64,000 bases of DNA from Deltaproteobacteria bacterium (GTDB lineage: Bacteria; Myxococcota_A; Polyangia; Polyangiales; JADJMO01). The notes beneath the pieces were generated by a model. The model was not told where the DNA came from and made no database searches. It saw nothing but the letters and a program-made list of their open reading frames with translations. Where the stretch lies: NCBI GenBank assembly GCA_016182965.1, contig JACPFM010000101.1:1-64000 (forward strand), written 5' to 3'. Each line of letters starts with the position of its first letter. Position 1 is the stretch's first letter. Position numbers and translations under genes: made by a program. This document shows positions 52,195-60,414 of the stretch, piece by piece.

Positions 52195-53331
52195 ATGGCC
52201 GTCACGCTGCAATCGCTCGTGCGTCCGCTGTCGCGAGACGACGTGCGCAAGACCGTCTTCGGGTTGCTCAAGCTCGCCGGATTTCCGGTCACGAGCTGGG
52301 ACGCGGCGAGCGTACCGCGCGCGCTCGTCGAGGCGTTCTCGGCTTCGCTCTCGGATCTGTCGGCGACCGTCGCGAACATCGCGCGCGGCGGGTTCCTCGG
52401 CCTCGCGCAGGGTGACTGGCTCACGCTCCTCGCCGCGGAGATCTACAGCGTCGATCGCCGCGACGCGGTCTTCGCCCGCGGGCACGCGAGGCTGACCGAC
52501 AGCGTCGGGGGGCCGTTCACGATCATGCCCGGGCAGCTGTGGGCCGCGTCGAAGGCCGGTCTCCGGTTCAACAACGTGACAGGCGGCACGCTGCCGCTCG
52601 GAGGCAAGCTCGACCTGCTCTGGCAGGCCGAGTCGCCCGGCGCCGCGTACAACGTTCCCTCCGGGGATCTGACGACGCTGCTCACGCCCTTGCCCGGCGT
52701 GTCGATCGAGAACCTCTCGCTGCCGAGCCTCGGGACCTGGCTCGTTCGGGCCGGCGTCGACGTCGAGTCCGACGCGGCGCTCGCCGAGCGCTGTCGCGAG
52801 CGGTGGTCGACGCTCGGCGCCGGAGGGCACGCAGCGGCGTACGCGTACCACGTGAAGCGGGCGTCCGAGCAGGTTACCCGGGAGCGCGTCTACGAGGCGA
52901 CCCCCAAGGGCGGCCACGTCACCGTCGTCATCGCGTCCAGCGGCGGACCCATCGCCGACGCGACGGTGGTCAAGACCGTCGCCGCGTATCTCGAAGACGG
53001 GCGCAGGCCGCAGTGCGTGACCGTCCACGTGATCGCAGCAAAGGCTCGGTCGATTGTGCTCGCCGGCGAGGTCCGCGTGCAGGCGGCGTTGCGCGACGCC
53101 GCTGAGGCGCGGATCGCCGCGGAGATCACCGCGCTGCAGTCCTCCCTCGACATCGGCGCGCGCGTGCCCGTCGCCGAGCTGATTCAACGGATCATGGACG
53201 CCCCCGGCGTGGGCAACGTCTCGCTGCGCGGTGCCTCGGGCGCGCCGCTAGTCCCGGTGGTCGACGACATCGTGCTCGCCCCGGACGAGATCGCGACCTT
53301 CGTCAACGCGCTGTCGTACGTGCCCACGTGA
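52195..53331 (+). CDS. Baseplate J-like protein, Mu gp47-like
   Basis: 378 residues. AFSASLSDLSATVANIARGGFLGLAQGDWLTLLA near the start, GTWLVRAGVDVESDAALAERCRERW in the middle and ISQSS-like VPVAELIQRIMDAPGVGNV near the end are the baseplate-J (gp47) signatures. It forms the wedge that links baseplate to sheath. It follows directly on the stop of gp46, without spacer. Confidence 0.88.
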   Translation: MAVTLQSLVRPLSRDDVRKTVFGLLKLAGFPVTSWDAASVPRALVEAFSASLSDLSATVANIARGGFLGLAQGDWLTLLAAEIYSVDRRDAVFARGHARLTDSVGGPFTIMPGQLWAASKAGLRFNNVTGGTLPLGGKLDLLWQAESPGAAYNVPSGDLTTLLTPLPGVSIENLSLPSLGTWLVRAGVDVESDAALAERCRERWSTLGAGGHAAAYAYHVKRASEQVTRERVYEATPKGGHVTVVIASSGGPIADATVVKTVAAYLEDGRRPQCVTVHVIAAKARSIVLAGEVRVQAALRDAAEARIAAEITALQSSLDIGARVPVAELIQRIMDAPGVGNVSLRGASGAPLVPVVDDIVLAPDEIATFVNALSYVPT

Positions 53332-53969
53332 GCTACCGCGATTTCGAGACCGAGCTCGCGGCGCCGTGGCTTCGCCGTCGCGTCGGCGCCGCGTGGCACC
53401 AGGCGCTCGGCCTGGCGAAGGACGCGCTCGCCGAGGGCGCGCTGCAGGCGGTCAAGCTGCGGTTCATCGGCGGCTGCCCGACGGACGCCCTGCCCTACGC
53501 GGGCGCCGATCGCAGCATCGAGCGGGTCCCGGGTGAGCCTGTCGAGTCGTATCGCGCGCGGCTGCTCCACGCGTTCGACACCTGGCGCCTCGCTGGCACC
53601 AACAAGGGCGTCCGCGAGGCGCTCGCGACGATCGGGCTGACCTCCGTCGTCATCTTCGAGGACAAGGACTGGGCGGCGAGCGGCGAAGAGGGGACCTGGT
53701 GGATGTTCTGGGTCGTCCTCGAGCCGCCGCTCCCGGTCGGTCCTCCGTGGACGATCGGCGACGGGACCATGCTCGGCGAGGCGCCGCTCGGAATGACCGG
53801 AGCGACGGAGCCGCTCGAGCTGCTTCGCCGTGTCATCCGGAAATGGAAGGCCGCGCACACCGTCTGCGGGCACGTGATCTTGCTCTGGTCGGGGCGACTC
53901 GTCGGGTCCGGCTGGAGCCTCGGCGACGGGACCACGCTCGGCGGCAAGGCCGCGTTCCTCGCGCTTTGA
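53328..53969 (+). CDS. Baseplate/tail protein, Mu gp48-like
   Basis: 213 residues. The GTG start overlaps the previous stop by 4 bp (GTGA). Early WRLAGTNKGVREALATIGLTSVVIFEDKDW and late LRRVIRKWKAAHTVCGHVILLW fit the gpI/gp48-type tail proteins that seat tail fibres. The middle has a Gly-Trp-rich repeat (WTIGDGTMLG, WSLGDGTTLGG). It follows the J-like gene, as in Mu. Confidence 0.7.
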   Translation: MSYRDFETELAAPWLRRRVGAAWHQALGLAKDALAEGALQAVKLRFIGGCPTDALPYAGADRSIERVPGEPVESYRARLLHAFDTWRLAGTNKGVREALATIGLTSVVIFEDKDWAASGEEGTWWMFWVVLEPPLPVGPPWTIGDGTMLGEAPLGMTGATEPLELLRRVIRKWKAAHTVCGHVILLWSGRLVGSGWSLGDGTTLGGKAAFLAL

Positions 53970-53990
53970 CCGGGAGAACCTAAGAGACCG

Positions 53991-54740
53991 ATGCCGAAGG
54001 ATCTGATCGACAACGCTGCGCTCTTCCCGACGCCGGTGAGCGTCCCGCGCGACGGCGATCTCGCGACCGGCGGCGCGTTCGAGGTGCCCTACCAGCAGCT
54101 CGCGAACCGCACCGCGTACCTGCGCGAGCAGATCGAGACACACGGCGTGCGGCGCGTGCGGCGCTCCGCTGACTTCGGCGCGCTCCGCGGCGTGGCCGAC
54201 ATGCAGGCGCTCGACGTCCGGTGGGTCACCGGACACGGCGTGTACTGGTACGACGCGGCGACCTCGGACGCGGAGGAGCCGCCGTGGTCGGTCAAGCCCT
54301 CGTCCGGCGTGGGCCTCTGGCGACACACCGAGAGCGCGCGCAGGACCGAGGTCGGGCGCGCGTTTCATCGCTTTTTCACCGTCCCGCTCTCCACGGTGAA
54401 CTCCGAGTGGACCGATGCGGGCCTCGCGGTCACGCTGCGCGGCGCGCACGCGCGTGAGTGGGTGCAGATCCACCTCCACGGCGACTTCCGCGTCGAGGGG
54501 CTGGCGGGCGTCTACCGCGTCGCCGTCATCGAGAGCGACGGCACGCTCACCGAGCTCCCCGAGATGGCGTTCGGCATGTGGCCCGCTGCGGGCACGCAAC
54601 CGCGCGCGTTCTGCGCCGTGCATCGCGTCGGCGTCGCAGGCGACGTGAACGTGAAGGTGCAGTTCAAGACGTTGGGCGCGTCGGCGAACGTGCAGATCCT
54701 CGGCCCCGCCGCGCTCGTCGCGCAGCTCGTGAGGCCCTGA
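53991..54740 (+). CDS. Tail fibre/tip protein
   Basis: 249 residues: an N-terminal LIDNAALFPTPVSVPRDGDLATGGAFEVPYQQLANRTAYLREQI segment like tail-fibre N-termini that bind the baseplate, then a beta-rich tip with Trp-rich loops. A receptor-binding role is inferred. No chaperone of the tail-fibre-assembly type is recognisable next to it. Confidence 0.65.
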   Translation: MPKDLIDNAALFPTPVSVPRDGDLATGGAFEVPYQQLANRTAYLREQIETHGVRRVRRSADFGALRGVADMQALDVRWVTGHGVYWYDAATSDAEEPPWSVKPSSGVGLWRHTESARRTEVGRAFHRFFTVPLSTVNSEWTDAGLAVTLRGAHAREWVQIHLHGDFRVEGLAGVYRVAVIESDGTLTELPEMAFGMWPAAGTQPRAFCAVHRVGVAGDVNVKVQFKTLGASANVQILGPAALVAQLVRP

Positions 54741-55192
54741 TGCCCTGGTACGACGAGATCTTCCGCTTCGTCGCGCACGGGCGAAGACCCGACGGCGCGC
54801 TCGACGAGTGCAAGCTGGATCGCGACGGCAATCTCTGCGTTGCGCTGTCTACGCCGAAGTACCCCGAGCGGTCCTGGGATGATCCGACCGACTTCGCGCC
54901 CGAGCGAGTCGTGCTCCCTAAGCCCGGCACGCTCTGGTCGTTCTTCGGCGTCGCGGACTCCGCCGGCTACCTCCTCGTCTTCGACAGCGCGGTCGTGCCG
55001 GAGGACGGCGCGACGGCGCTGTTCATCGTGCCGATGTGGCCCGGGTGGGCCATCGACCTGCGCATCCCGCAGGATCGCGGGCGCGAGTTCAAGAACGGGA
55101 TCAGCTGGGCCGTCAGCGCCAGCTACCCGCAACTGAAGAGAGATCCCTCCGGTCGCGCGTGGGTGAACGCCGAGCGTTCGCCCGCGGCGTAG
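54740..55192 (+). CDS. Phage tail-tip accessory protein
   Basis: 150 residues: Trp/Tyr/Asp-rich with a beta-like LWSFFGVADSAGYLLVFDSAVVPEDGATALFIVPMWPGW core. Its ATG overlaps the fibre stop by one base (TGATG). It may be a fibre-associated or cell-wall-binding protein. No recognised family. Confidence 0.55.
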   Translation: MPWYDEIFRFVAHGRRPDGALDECKLDRDGNLCVALSTPKYPERSWDDPTDFAPERVVLPKPGTLWSFFGVADSAGYLLVFDSAVVPEDGATALFIVPMWPGWAIDLRIPQDRGREFKNGISWAVSASYPQLKRDPSGRAWVNAERSPAA

Positions 55193-55251
55193 CTGCGACC
55201 GTCCGTGTGGCTCGAACGACCGCGGCGCTCGCCGCGGCGAAAGGAGATCGT

Positions 55252-55620
55252 TTGTCCAAAGAGAACGTCATCGCTCGCGCAGCCGCGCGGATCGTCTTCA
55301 TGGCGGCGAGCGCCTCTCTCGGGTGTTGCGCGTCCCTGCAGCCCCCCGCCGATGCCGGTTCGAGGAAGAAGGAGCGCGCGAGCGCCGAGGAGTGCCGCGC
55401 CTGGGACGGCGCGCAGTCGACCTGGGGCGCGATCGGCGCAAGCGCCGGGATCGTGAGCGGCTCGACCGGCCTCGGCGGGATCGCCGTGGATGATCCCGCC
55501 GCCCGCACCGCCCTCGCCGTCTCCGCCGCGCTCATGGCCGGTGTCGCCGCCGGCTCGACCTACCTCTCGAACACCAACGCGCGGCGCTACACGTCGAGCT
55601 GCGTCACGGGGGCGAAGTGA
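55252..55620 (+). CDS. Small phage lipoprotein
   Basis: 122 residues from a TTG at 55252, with a strong AAAGGAG ribosome site and a small hairpin (55220-55237) before it. The start gives a signal ending in the lipobox-like LGC-C, followed by a glycine-zipper helix (AIGASAGIVSGSTGLGGI). Placed before the lysis genes; it could be an outer spanin or an exclusion lipoprotein. The TTG start is chosen because it alone includes the whole signal. Confidence 0.55.
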   Translation: MSKENVIARAAARIVFMAASASLGCCASLQPPADAGSRKKERASAEECRAWDGAQSTWGAIGASAGIVSGSTGLGGIAVDDPAARTALAVSAALMAGVAAGSTYLSNTNARRYTSSCVTGAK

Positions 55621-56426
55621 TGTGCGAGCAAGCGCAGAAGCGGCAAGGCGAGCTCGAGGGGCTCGGCATTTGGGTCGCGTTCGCTGCCGCAGCCGGCGGT
55701 CACGAGCGGATCGCACCGAGGATAGTGGAGCTCGGCGCCCGGTGGGTCGCGCCTCGCGCGGGCGAAGGGACCTTCCGCGATCGCCAGTGGCAGCCCGCCG
55801 CCGCGCGCGAGCACGTGCGGCGGTACCACGACGCAGGGCTCCGGGTGTACCCGTGGATCTACTCCCGCCCCTGGAGCTGGCGCGCCGAGGTCAACGTCTT
55901 CAAGCAGCTCGTCGACGAGGGCGCCGACGGCGTCATCATCGACGCCGAGACGCCGTGGGACTTCGGCCAGCGCACGAACGCGCTCCAGTTCATGGAGGCG
56001 CTCGACAAGGCGCTCCCCGGCGTGTTCATCGCCGACGCGCCCTGGGCCTACCCGCACTACCACCCTGGCTTCCCCTTCGCCGAGTTCGCGACGCGCGTGA
56101 ACGCGCGGCTGCCGCAGGCGTACTGGAGCGAGATCGACAACCGCGGCGCGCGCTTCCACCTGCCGCGGATCGACGAAGGGTGGGCGAAGTTCCACGCTGC
56201 GAATCCGAAGAGCGTCCGGCCGGTCTGGCCGATCGGCGTCACCTACGGCAAGGAGCACCCGTCGAAGCCGCCGGGCGCGTTCACCGTCGACGACCTGTCG
56301 TTCTTCCTCGACCGCTACGCGGGCAAGCCCGCGTCGCTCTACAGCTTCGAGGCCGCGCGCGCGCCCACGCTCGACGCGCTCAGGGCGCGCGCCGCGGCCG
56401 CCGCAATGAAACCGAAGGAGCCATGA
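55620..56426 (+). CDS. TIM-barrel glycosidase-like protein, possible endolysin
   Basis: 268 residues. It reads as a TIM-barrel with GLRVYPWIYSRPW, GADGVIIDAETPWDFG (acidic beta-strand end, Asp and Glu), PGVFIADAPWAYPH, AYWSEID and VWPIGVTYG at successive strand ends. The fold resembles lysozyme-like and DUF1906-type glycosidases that cut peptidoglycan. Directly followed by two small membrane proteins, so it most probably is the endolysin. Confidence 0.65.
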   Translation: MCEQAQKRQGELEGLGIWVAFAAAAGGHERIAPRIVELGARWVAPRAGEGTFRDRQWQPAAAREHVRRYHDAGLRVYPWIYSRPWSWRAEVNVFKQLVDEGADGVIIDAETPWDFGQRTNALQFMEALDKALPGVFIADAPWAYPHYHPGFPFAEFATRVNARLPQAYWSEIDNRGARFHLPRIDEGWAKFHAANPKSVRPVWPIGVTYGKEHPSKPPGAFTVDDLSFFLDRYAGKPASLYSFEAARAPTLDALRARAAAAAMKPKEP

Positions 56427-56578
56427 CAATGACCACACTGGCGCTGTTCATCGCCATCGCTGCCGGCGTCGTCGTGCCGAGCGCGCTGCTCGCGAGCGCC
56501 GCCTCCAACACGATCGAGGCACGACGCGTTCTCCGGCTGCGCCGGGCGCGGTGGGAGGCGCGCCGCGGTGCAGGTTGA
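56423..56578 (+). CDS. Small single-helix membrane protein (holin/spanin candidate)
   Basis: 51 residues: MTMTTLALFIAIAAGVVVPSALLASAA is one hydrophobic helix followed by a strongly basic tail (RRVLRLRRARWEARR). It overlaps the glycosidase stop (ATGA) and the next gene. Shape and position suit a pinholin or an inner spanin subunit. Confidence 0.6.
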   Translation: MTMTTLALFIAIAAGVVVPSALLASAASNTIEARRVLRLRRARWEARRGAG

Positions 56579-56909
56579 GATCACGCCCGCGCTGCTGGTG
56601 TCGGCCGCGGGCGTCGGGCTCGCGTTCGAGGCCGCGATCGTCGGCATCGCCGTGATGATCCGGACGACCGCGCGGGATCTCGCGAAGGAGACCGCGGCGC
56701 GCGAGGAGTCCGAGCGCGCGCACTCGGCGCGGTTCGACGAGCTCACGCGGAGCTGTCAGGGACAGGCGATCGCGATCAGGACGCTGGAGATCCGCACCGA
56801 GACCACCGACAAGACCGTCCAACGGCACGGCGAGGCGCTCGAAGCGCTCCGACGCTCGGTCGCCACGCTGGACGCCACATCGCTCGCGAAGCGAGCGAAC
56901 CGACGATAG
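56568..56909 (+). CDS. Membrane protein with coiled coil, lysis region
   Basis: 113 residues from a GTG within the end of the preceding gene. An N-terminal helix (AGVGLAFEAAIVGIAVMI) is followed by a long coiled coil (KETAAREESERAHSARFDELTRSCQGQAIAIRTLEIRTETTDKT type pattern). This fits a holin partner or inner spanin. Last gene of the late transcript, just before the terminator. Confidence 0.6.
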   Translation: MQVEITPALLVSAAGVGLAFEAAIVGIAVMIRTTARDLAKETAAREESERAHSARFDELTRSCQGQAIAIRTLEIRTETTDKTVQRHGEALEALRRSVATLDATSLAKRANRR

Positions 56910-56912
56910 AAG

Positions 56913-56938
56913 GGCCGCCCCCACGAGGGGCGGCCTTT
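56913..56938 (+). terminator. Rho-independent terminator of the prophage late operon
   Basis: A 9-bp stem (GGCCGCCCC with GGGGCGGCC), five-base loop CACGA, then TTTCG and further T-rich sequence, four bases after the last lysis gene stop. It marks the end of the late transcript and probably the right limit of the functional prophage. Confidence 0.88.
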
Positions 56939-56962
56939 CGTCGTTTTGTCGCGCTGACTGGC

Positions 56963-57778
56963 TCAGGGGCAAGCGCCGTTCGGGGCGCCTGGCGTCGCCG
57001 ACATCACACAGAAGTCCTTCGAGTTGTCGTCGGTGTCGCCCGGTACCGATTTGCGACCGATCGTCTTGCCGGTGGAGCCGCTCGTCGGCAGCGCGGCCGC
57101 AGCGGTCTCGATCGTCTTCTTGGGTTCGGTCGCGGTGCTCGCCGGGGCCGTGCCGTAGCCGACGACGTCAACGAGCTCGATCACGACGCCGTCGTTGCGG
57201 GTCAGCTGGATGGAGCCACCCTCGTTCGGGAGCCCCCACGTGGTCTTGGGGTCGTAGGCCTTGTCGACCTTCGCGACTGCCTCCGAACCGACGACCCACA
57301 AGCCGCTCGTCTTCATCTTCGTGCCGGCATCGGCCACGCGGAGGTTCAGGACGGGTGCGCCGGCCTTGTCGATCACGCGGATCCAGAGCGCGTCTATCGG
57401 TGTCGCAGGCGGGGCGGTGATCTCGACCCACTCGACGACGTCGCCCTCGAAGTAGCGATCGACGTACACCTCGTTGATGCGAGCGCGACTTGGGGAAAGC
57501 GAGCCGGCGTCCGCCACATCAGCGGTGTCGGCGCTCGCCGCATCATCGGCGACCTCGGCGGCGTCGGCATCCGCGGCCGTCGCATCGCTACCGAGGTCCG
57601 CGTCAGCGTCCTGCGTGACCGATGTGTCGGGGCCGTCGTCCGGACGTCCCGTCGTCGGACCGTCGCCGTAGTCTACGTCCTCGGCTGCGTCGACGATCGT
57701 CCGGTTCTCCGCCTGGCCGGAGCACGACGTGACTTGCAGCAGCGACGCGAGCAGCAGCACAACCTCGATGGTCCTCAT
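56963..57778 (-). CDS. Exported lipoprotein with lamin-tail-like beta domain
   Basis: 271 residues with a signal and lipobox (VTSC), a long Asp/Ala/Thr-rich tether and, from about residue 100, a beta domain ARINEVYVDRYFEGDVVEWVEITAP... like the lamin-tail domain seen in secreted proteins of Myxococcota. Ends GAPNGACP with two paired cysteines. Follows the kelch lipoprotein by 21 bp and probably shares its transcript. Confidence 0.65.
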   Translation of the reverse strand: MRTIEVVLLLASLLQVTSCSGQAENRTIVDAAEDVDYGDGPTTGRPDDGPDTSVTQDADADLGSDATAADADAAEVADDAASADTADVADAGSLSPSRARINEVYVDRYFEGDVVEWVEITAPPATPIDALWIRVIDKAGAPVLNLRVADAGTKMKTSGLWVVGSEAVAKVDKAYDPKTTWGLPNEGGSIQLTRNDGVVIELVDVVGYGTAPASTATEPKKTIETAAAALPTSGSTGKTIGRKSVPGDTDDNSKDFCVMSATPGAPNGACP

Positions 57779-57799
57779 CTGATCCCTCGCCCCTGGCTC

Positions 57800-59257
57800 T
57801 CAGGGGATGAACGCGGCGCCGTCACCCAGGAAGGCGCCCGGTGCCTGGCCGCCCCAGACGATCGCAGCCCTGCCGGTCCACACGACATCCGCGAAGACGC
57901 GCGCGCTCGGCTGCCCGCTGTTGTCGACCGCGAGCCAAGCGTCCGACGTGGGCGAATACGCAGCACCGCCGCTCACCGTCACCGCGCCCGACGTGCCGAG
58001 ACTCTCGGATCCGGCCCACACAAATAGTTGTCCGTTGCCGAACCACCCGTGCGCGAGACTGCGTGGCTTCAGGAGAGTCGAGACGGGCAGCGCGAGCGTA
58101 TTCCACGCGTTCGACGAGAACACGTAGCGAGCGCCGTTGTTCGTCGTGTCGATCTTGTTCTCGCCACCCCACACGTAGAATTCTCCGCCGACGAACACAG
58201 TCACCATCCCGAGGTGGCCGGTGATGGTGGTGGGCGGGTCCGGAAGCTTCGTCCAGGCCTTCGTGCTCGGGTTGTATCGCGCCCCGTCGCGGTAGAAGGT
58301 GTCGCCCGCGTTGCCGCCCCAGACAAGCAGCTCGCTGCCAGTCCAGGCCACGAAGTGTTCGTCTCGCGGGGTCAGCGGCGCCGCCGGGAGCATCGACCAT
58401 GTGTCCGTGGCAGGATCGTACGCTGCGCCATCGTCGCATACGATCCCGGTGCACTTGCCTCGGCCGCCCCAGACCAGAATCTGCTTGGTAGTGGTCGCCC
58501 AGACAGCGCCGTGCTGACCGCGCGCTGCCAGCGGAGACGCAGCAATCTTCTTCCACGTGTTCGTGACGGGGTCGAACGTTGCACCGTCGCCGACATAGTC
58601 CATGGGCGTCAGGCCGCCCCAGACGACGACCTCGCTCCCGGTCCAGACCGCCGATGCACTCCGACGCGCCTCCATCCCGGACGGCAGGCCCGGCAGCGCC
58701 TTCCATGTGTCGGTCGCGTACTCGTATGACGCGGCGTCGAGTGCGTAACCGGTCGAGGTCTCGCCGCCGACGATTACCATCTGCGAGCCCGTCCATGCCA
58801 CGGCACCGAACCTTCGGCCACGAAACCCAGTCGGGGGCGTGGCGATCGTGCGCCACCCCTTCCTTGGCGCACACGTGGTCTCCCAGGCGCACCCGGGAGA
58901 GCACTTCTCCGTCCCGATCTCGTCGATCGCGCACTTGCCGCCGATTCGAGTCGAGCCCGGGATGCATGCGCCTGCCGCAGCGCACGCATCGGGGACTGCA
59001 TCGGGAACGGCCACGTCAGAGCCCTCGTCTTTCGCGCCGTCGGTTGGGAAGGTCGTGTCCTCGGGCCCGTCCCCAGCCACGTCGAGATCGAGGGCCGTAT
59101 CGGCGCCTGAGTCGAACCCGTTCGCGGTGTCTTCCCCGCCATCGCAGGCACCGGGGTCCGATGCGCATCTTCCTGACGCACTGAGGTCGGCGCATGCGAC
59201 GAGTCCAGCAGCTGAAAGGACGACGAACGACGCGGCGGCCGTGAACCGGAAACCCAT
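57800..59257 (-). CDS. Kelch-repeat lipoprotein
   Basis: 485 residues with lipobox LVAC, an Asp/Gly-rich tether, a Cys-rich spacer (about 110-145) and then six or seven kelch blades of the VWTGSEVVVWGG and YDPATDTWSML kind. This is a propeller exposed at the outer membrane. Unlike the first kelch protein it has no MYXO-CTERM tail. ATG 59257 is chosen as the start of the signal peptide. Confidence 0.75.
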   Translation of the reverse strand: MGFRFTAAASFVVLSAAGLVACADLSASGRCASDPGACDGGEDTANGFDSGADTALDLDVAGDGPEDTTFPTDGAKDEGSDVAVPDAVPDACAAAGACIPGSTRIGGKCAIDEIGTEKCSPGCAWETTCAPRKGWRTIATPPTGFRGRRFGAVAWTGSQMVIVGGETSTGYALDAASYEYATDTWKALPGLPSGMEARRSASAVWTGSEVVVWGGLTPMDYVGDGATFDPVTNTWKKIAASPLAARGQHGAVWATTTKQILVWGGRGKCTGIVCDDGAAYDPATDTWSMLPAAPLTPRDEHFVAWTGSELLVWGGNAGDTFYRDGARYNPSTKAWTKLPDPPTTITGHLGMVTVFVGGEFYVWGGENKIDTTNNGARYVFSSNAWNTLALPVSTLLKPRSLAHGWFGNGQLFVWAGSESLGTSGAVTVSGGAAYSPTSDAWLAVDNSGQPSARVFADVVWTGRAAIVWGGQAPGAFLGDGAAFIP

Positions 59258-59374
59258 GATTTCTGCCGATCTAGCACACCTACTTGTGGCGTGCCGCAAC
59301 GCCCCTCCGCGAGTTCGATGCCTCCCAGGAGGCGCTCCCGCGGGTGCCTCGGCAGAGAGCGCCGTCGCTGTCCT

Positions 59375-60028
59375 TCACGCCGACTCCGACGCCACCTTCT
59401 CGTCGAACCACGCTGTCACCTGACCGTCGCGCTCGACACGAAACCGCGATCCAGCCGGCAAACCCAACAGACCACCAACCTCTGGCCTCGCGTGCGCGAC
59501 AACGTGCCACGCGTGGATGCCACGCAGCTCGCCGACATTCCCAGAGAATGAGTCGGTCGTGATGTACCAGCCGGACATGTGCGGGGGAGCGTGGTACCGC
59601 ACCCCTTCAAGTACAACGCCGGGCTGCTCGTACCCCTCCGAGATCGCGACCTTCTGATGGAAGGTGGGCGGGTCGCAGACGAGCCCGTGCTCACGGCATT
59701 TCTGGTCCTGTTGCTCGCGGAGCCTAACGGCACTGGAGATCGTCGGAACGAAGCCCTGCGTGCGCGGCTCGAACTCGTGAAGCTCCAGGAATTCGCCTGC
59801 GCGAACCGCCTTCAGGAGCCACGTGCCGTAGGCGACCGTCTCACCGTCGCGCAGGACCCGACCGCTCTCGACCAGGTAGGAGGCGACGAAGCGCACGAGC
59901 CTGGACACCCCAGCGACGTCCGAGAGGCGCGAGGCGCGCGCGACGAGCTCCGGCTGTTCTTCGTCGCGCAGACCGTGCGTGGCTGCCGCGTTTCCACTCA
60001 CCGTCATCTCGGAGGATCGGTTTGCCAC
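59375..60028 (-). CDS. Imm33-like immunity protein (longer form)
   Basis: 217 residues from a GTG (60028) that has AGGAG seven bases upstream; an ATG at 60007 is also possible. The last ~80 residues, MSGWYITTDSFSGN..., LLGLPAGSRFRVERDGQVTAWFDE, match the Trp/Leu-Pro pattern of the Imm33 (DUF2185-like) immunity family; the first ~120 are helical and of unknown type. It is the second gene downstream of an RHS nuclease and should neutralise a toxin of this or a related strain. Confidence 0.65.
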   Translation of the reverse strand: MANRSSEMTVSGNAAATHGLRDEEQPELVARASRLSDVAGVSRLVRFVASYLVESGRVLRDGETVAYGTWLLKAVRAGEFLELHEFEPRTQGFVPTISSAVRLREQQDQKCREHGLVCDPPTFHQKVAISEGYEQPGVVLEGVRYHAPPHMSGWYITTDSFSGNVGELRGIHAWHVVAHARPEVGGLLGLPAGSRFRVERDGQVTAWFDEKVASESA

Positions 60029-60106
60029 GTCGTGCTCCTGCCCTGACGGCCGGCTGCGGTGGCCGCTGAGGCGTTGCCTCGTTCGCGCCCTCCGCAACGG
60101 GTCCGA

Positions 60107-60400
60107 TCAGCTGCCTAGTCGCGTTCGCGTCCACTCCGCACCGACCGCGGTTCGCTCGGCCAACCAACCGGGAGGCATGTCCATCACCTCACGTATAGAC
60201 GGGTCTGCTTCCGTCACGTGATTCAGCCCTACGACGCGCGGGTGATCGCCTTCCGGATGTTCCCCACCGCACAGGAACTGCCAATCACCTTCTTCGTCGT
60301 GCACCGCGAGGAGAATCCCCTTGGTTCGATCGAACACGTCACCACAGACGAACGCCGCGATCTCAGCGTGCCCATGCGGCCGCGGGATGTCCTGACTCAT
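60107..60400 (-). CDS. Imm33-like immunity protein (short form), cognate to the RHS nuclease
   Basis: 97 residues, ATG 60400 with AAGGAG before it and 14 bp after the RHS stop. FVCGDVFDRTKGILLAVHDEEGDWQFLCGG and NHVTEADPSIREVMDMPPGWLAER are the core of the Imm33-type family (hydrophobic core with DWxFxxG and PxGxxxER). Being next to the toxin it is the likely cognate antidote, binding and blocking the HNH domain. Confidence 0.75.
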   Translation of the reverse strand: MSQDIPRPHGHAEIAAFVCGDVFDRTKGILLAVHDEEGDWQFLCGGEHPEGDHPRVVGLNHVTEADPSIREVMDMPPGWLAERTAVGAEWTRTRLGS

Positions 60401-60414
60401 CTGCGCTCCTTCCA

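Larger units (their letters stand above)
28430..56938 (+). mobile_element. Mu-like prophage (late region plus cargo), probably defective
   Basis: Gene content and order match the Mu-type late cluster: terminase, portal (gp29 type), protease gpI, capsid gpT, gp36, gpG, gp37, sheath, tube, tail chaperone with frameshift, tape measure, baseplate gp43-gp48 types, fibres, lysis, terminator. Transposase A/B, repressor, replication genes and gpF are not in the window, and the sheath gene is broken. The left limit is uncertain: it may be the amidoligase cassette or the palindrome near 30719. No target-site duplication or Mu-type end could be recognised. The right limit is taken at the terminator after the lysis genes. 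Confidence 0.8.

Noticed and set aside
55220..55237. Short hairpin before the phage lipoprotein as a terminator
   Set aside because: Stem of only 6-8 bp without a T-run, lying directly before a ribosome site; at most a translational control element.
12551..57000. The tRNA-Glu integrase as the integrase of the prophage
   Set aside because: About 17 kb of host-like genes (sigma factor, TonB operon, Dps) lie between them, no repeat of the tRNA end is found near 57 kb, and Mu-like phages integrate by transposition.
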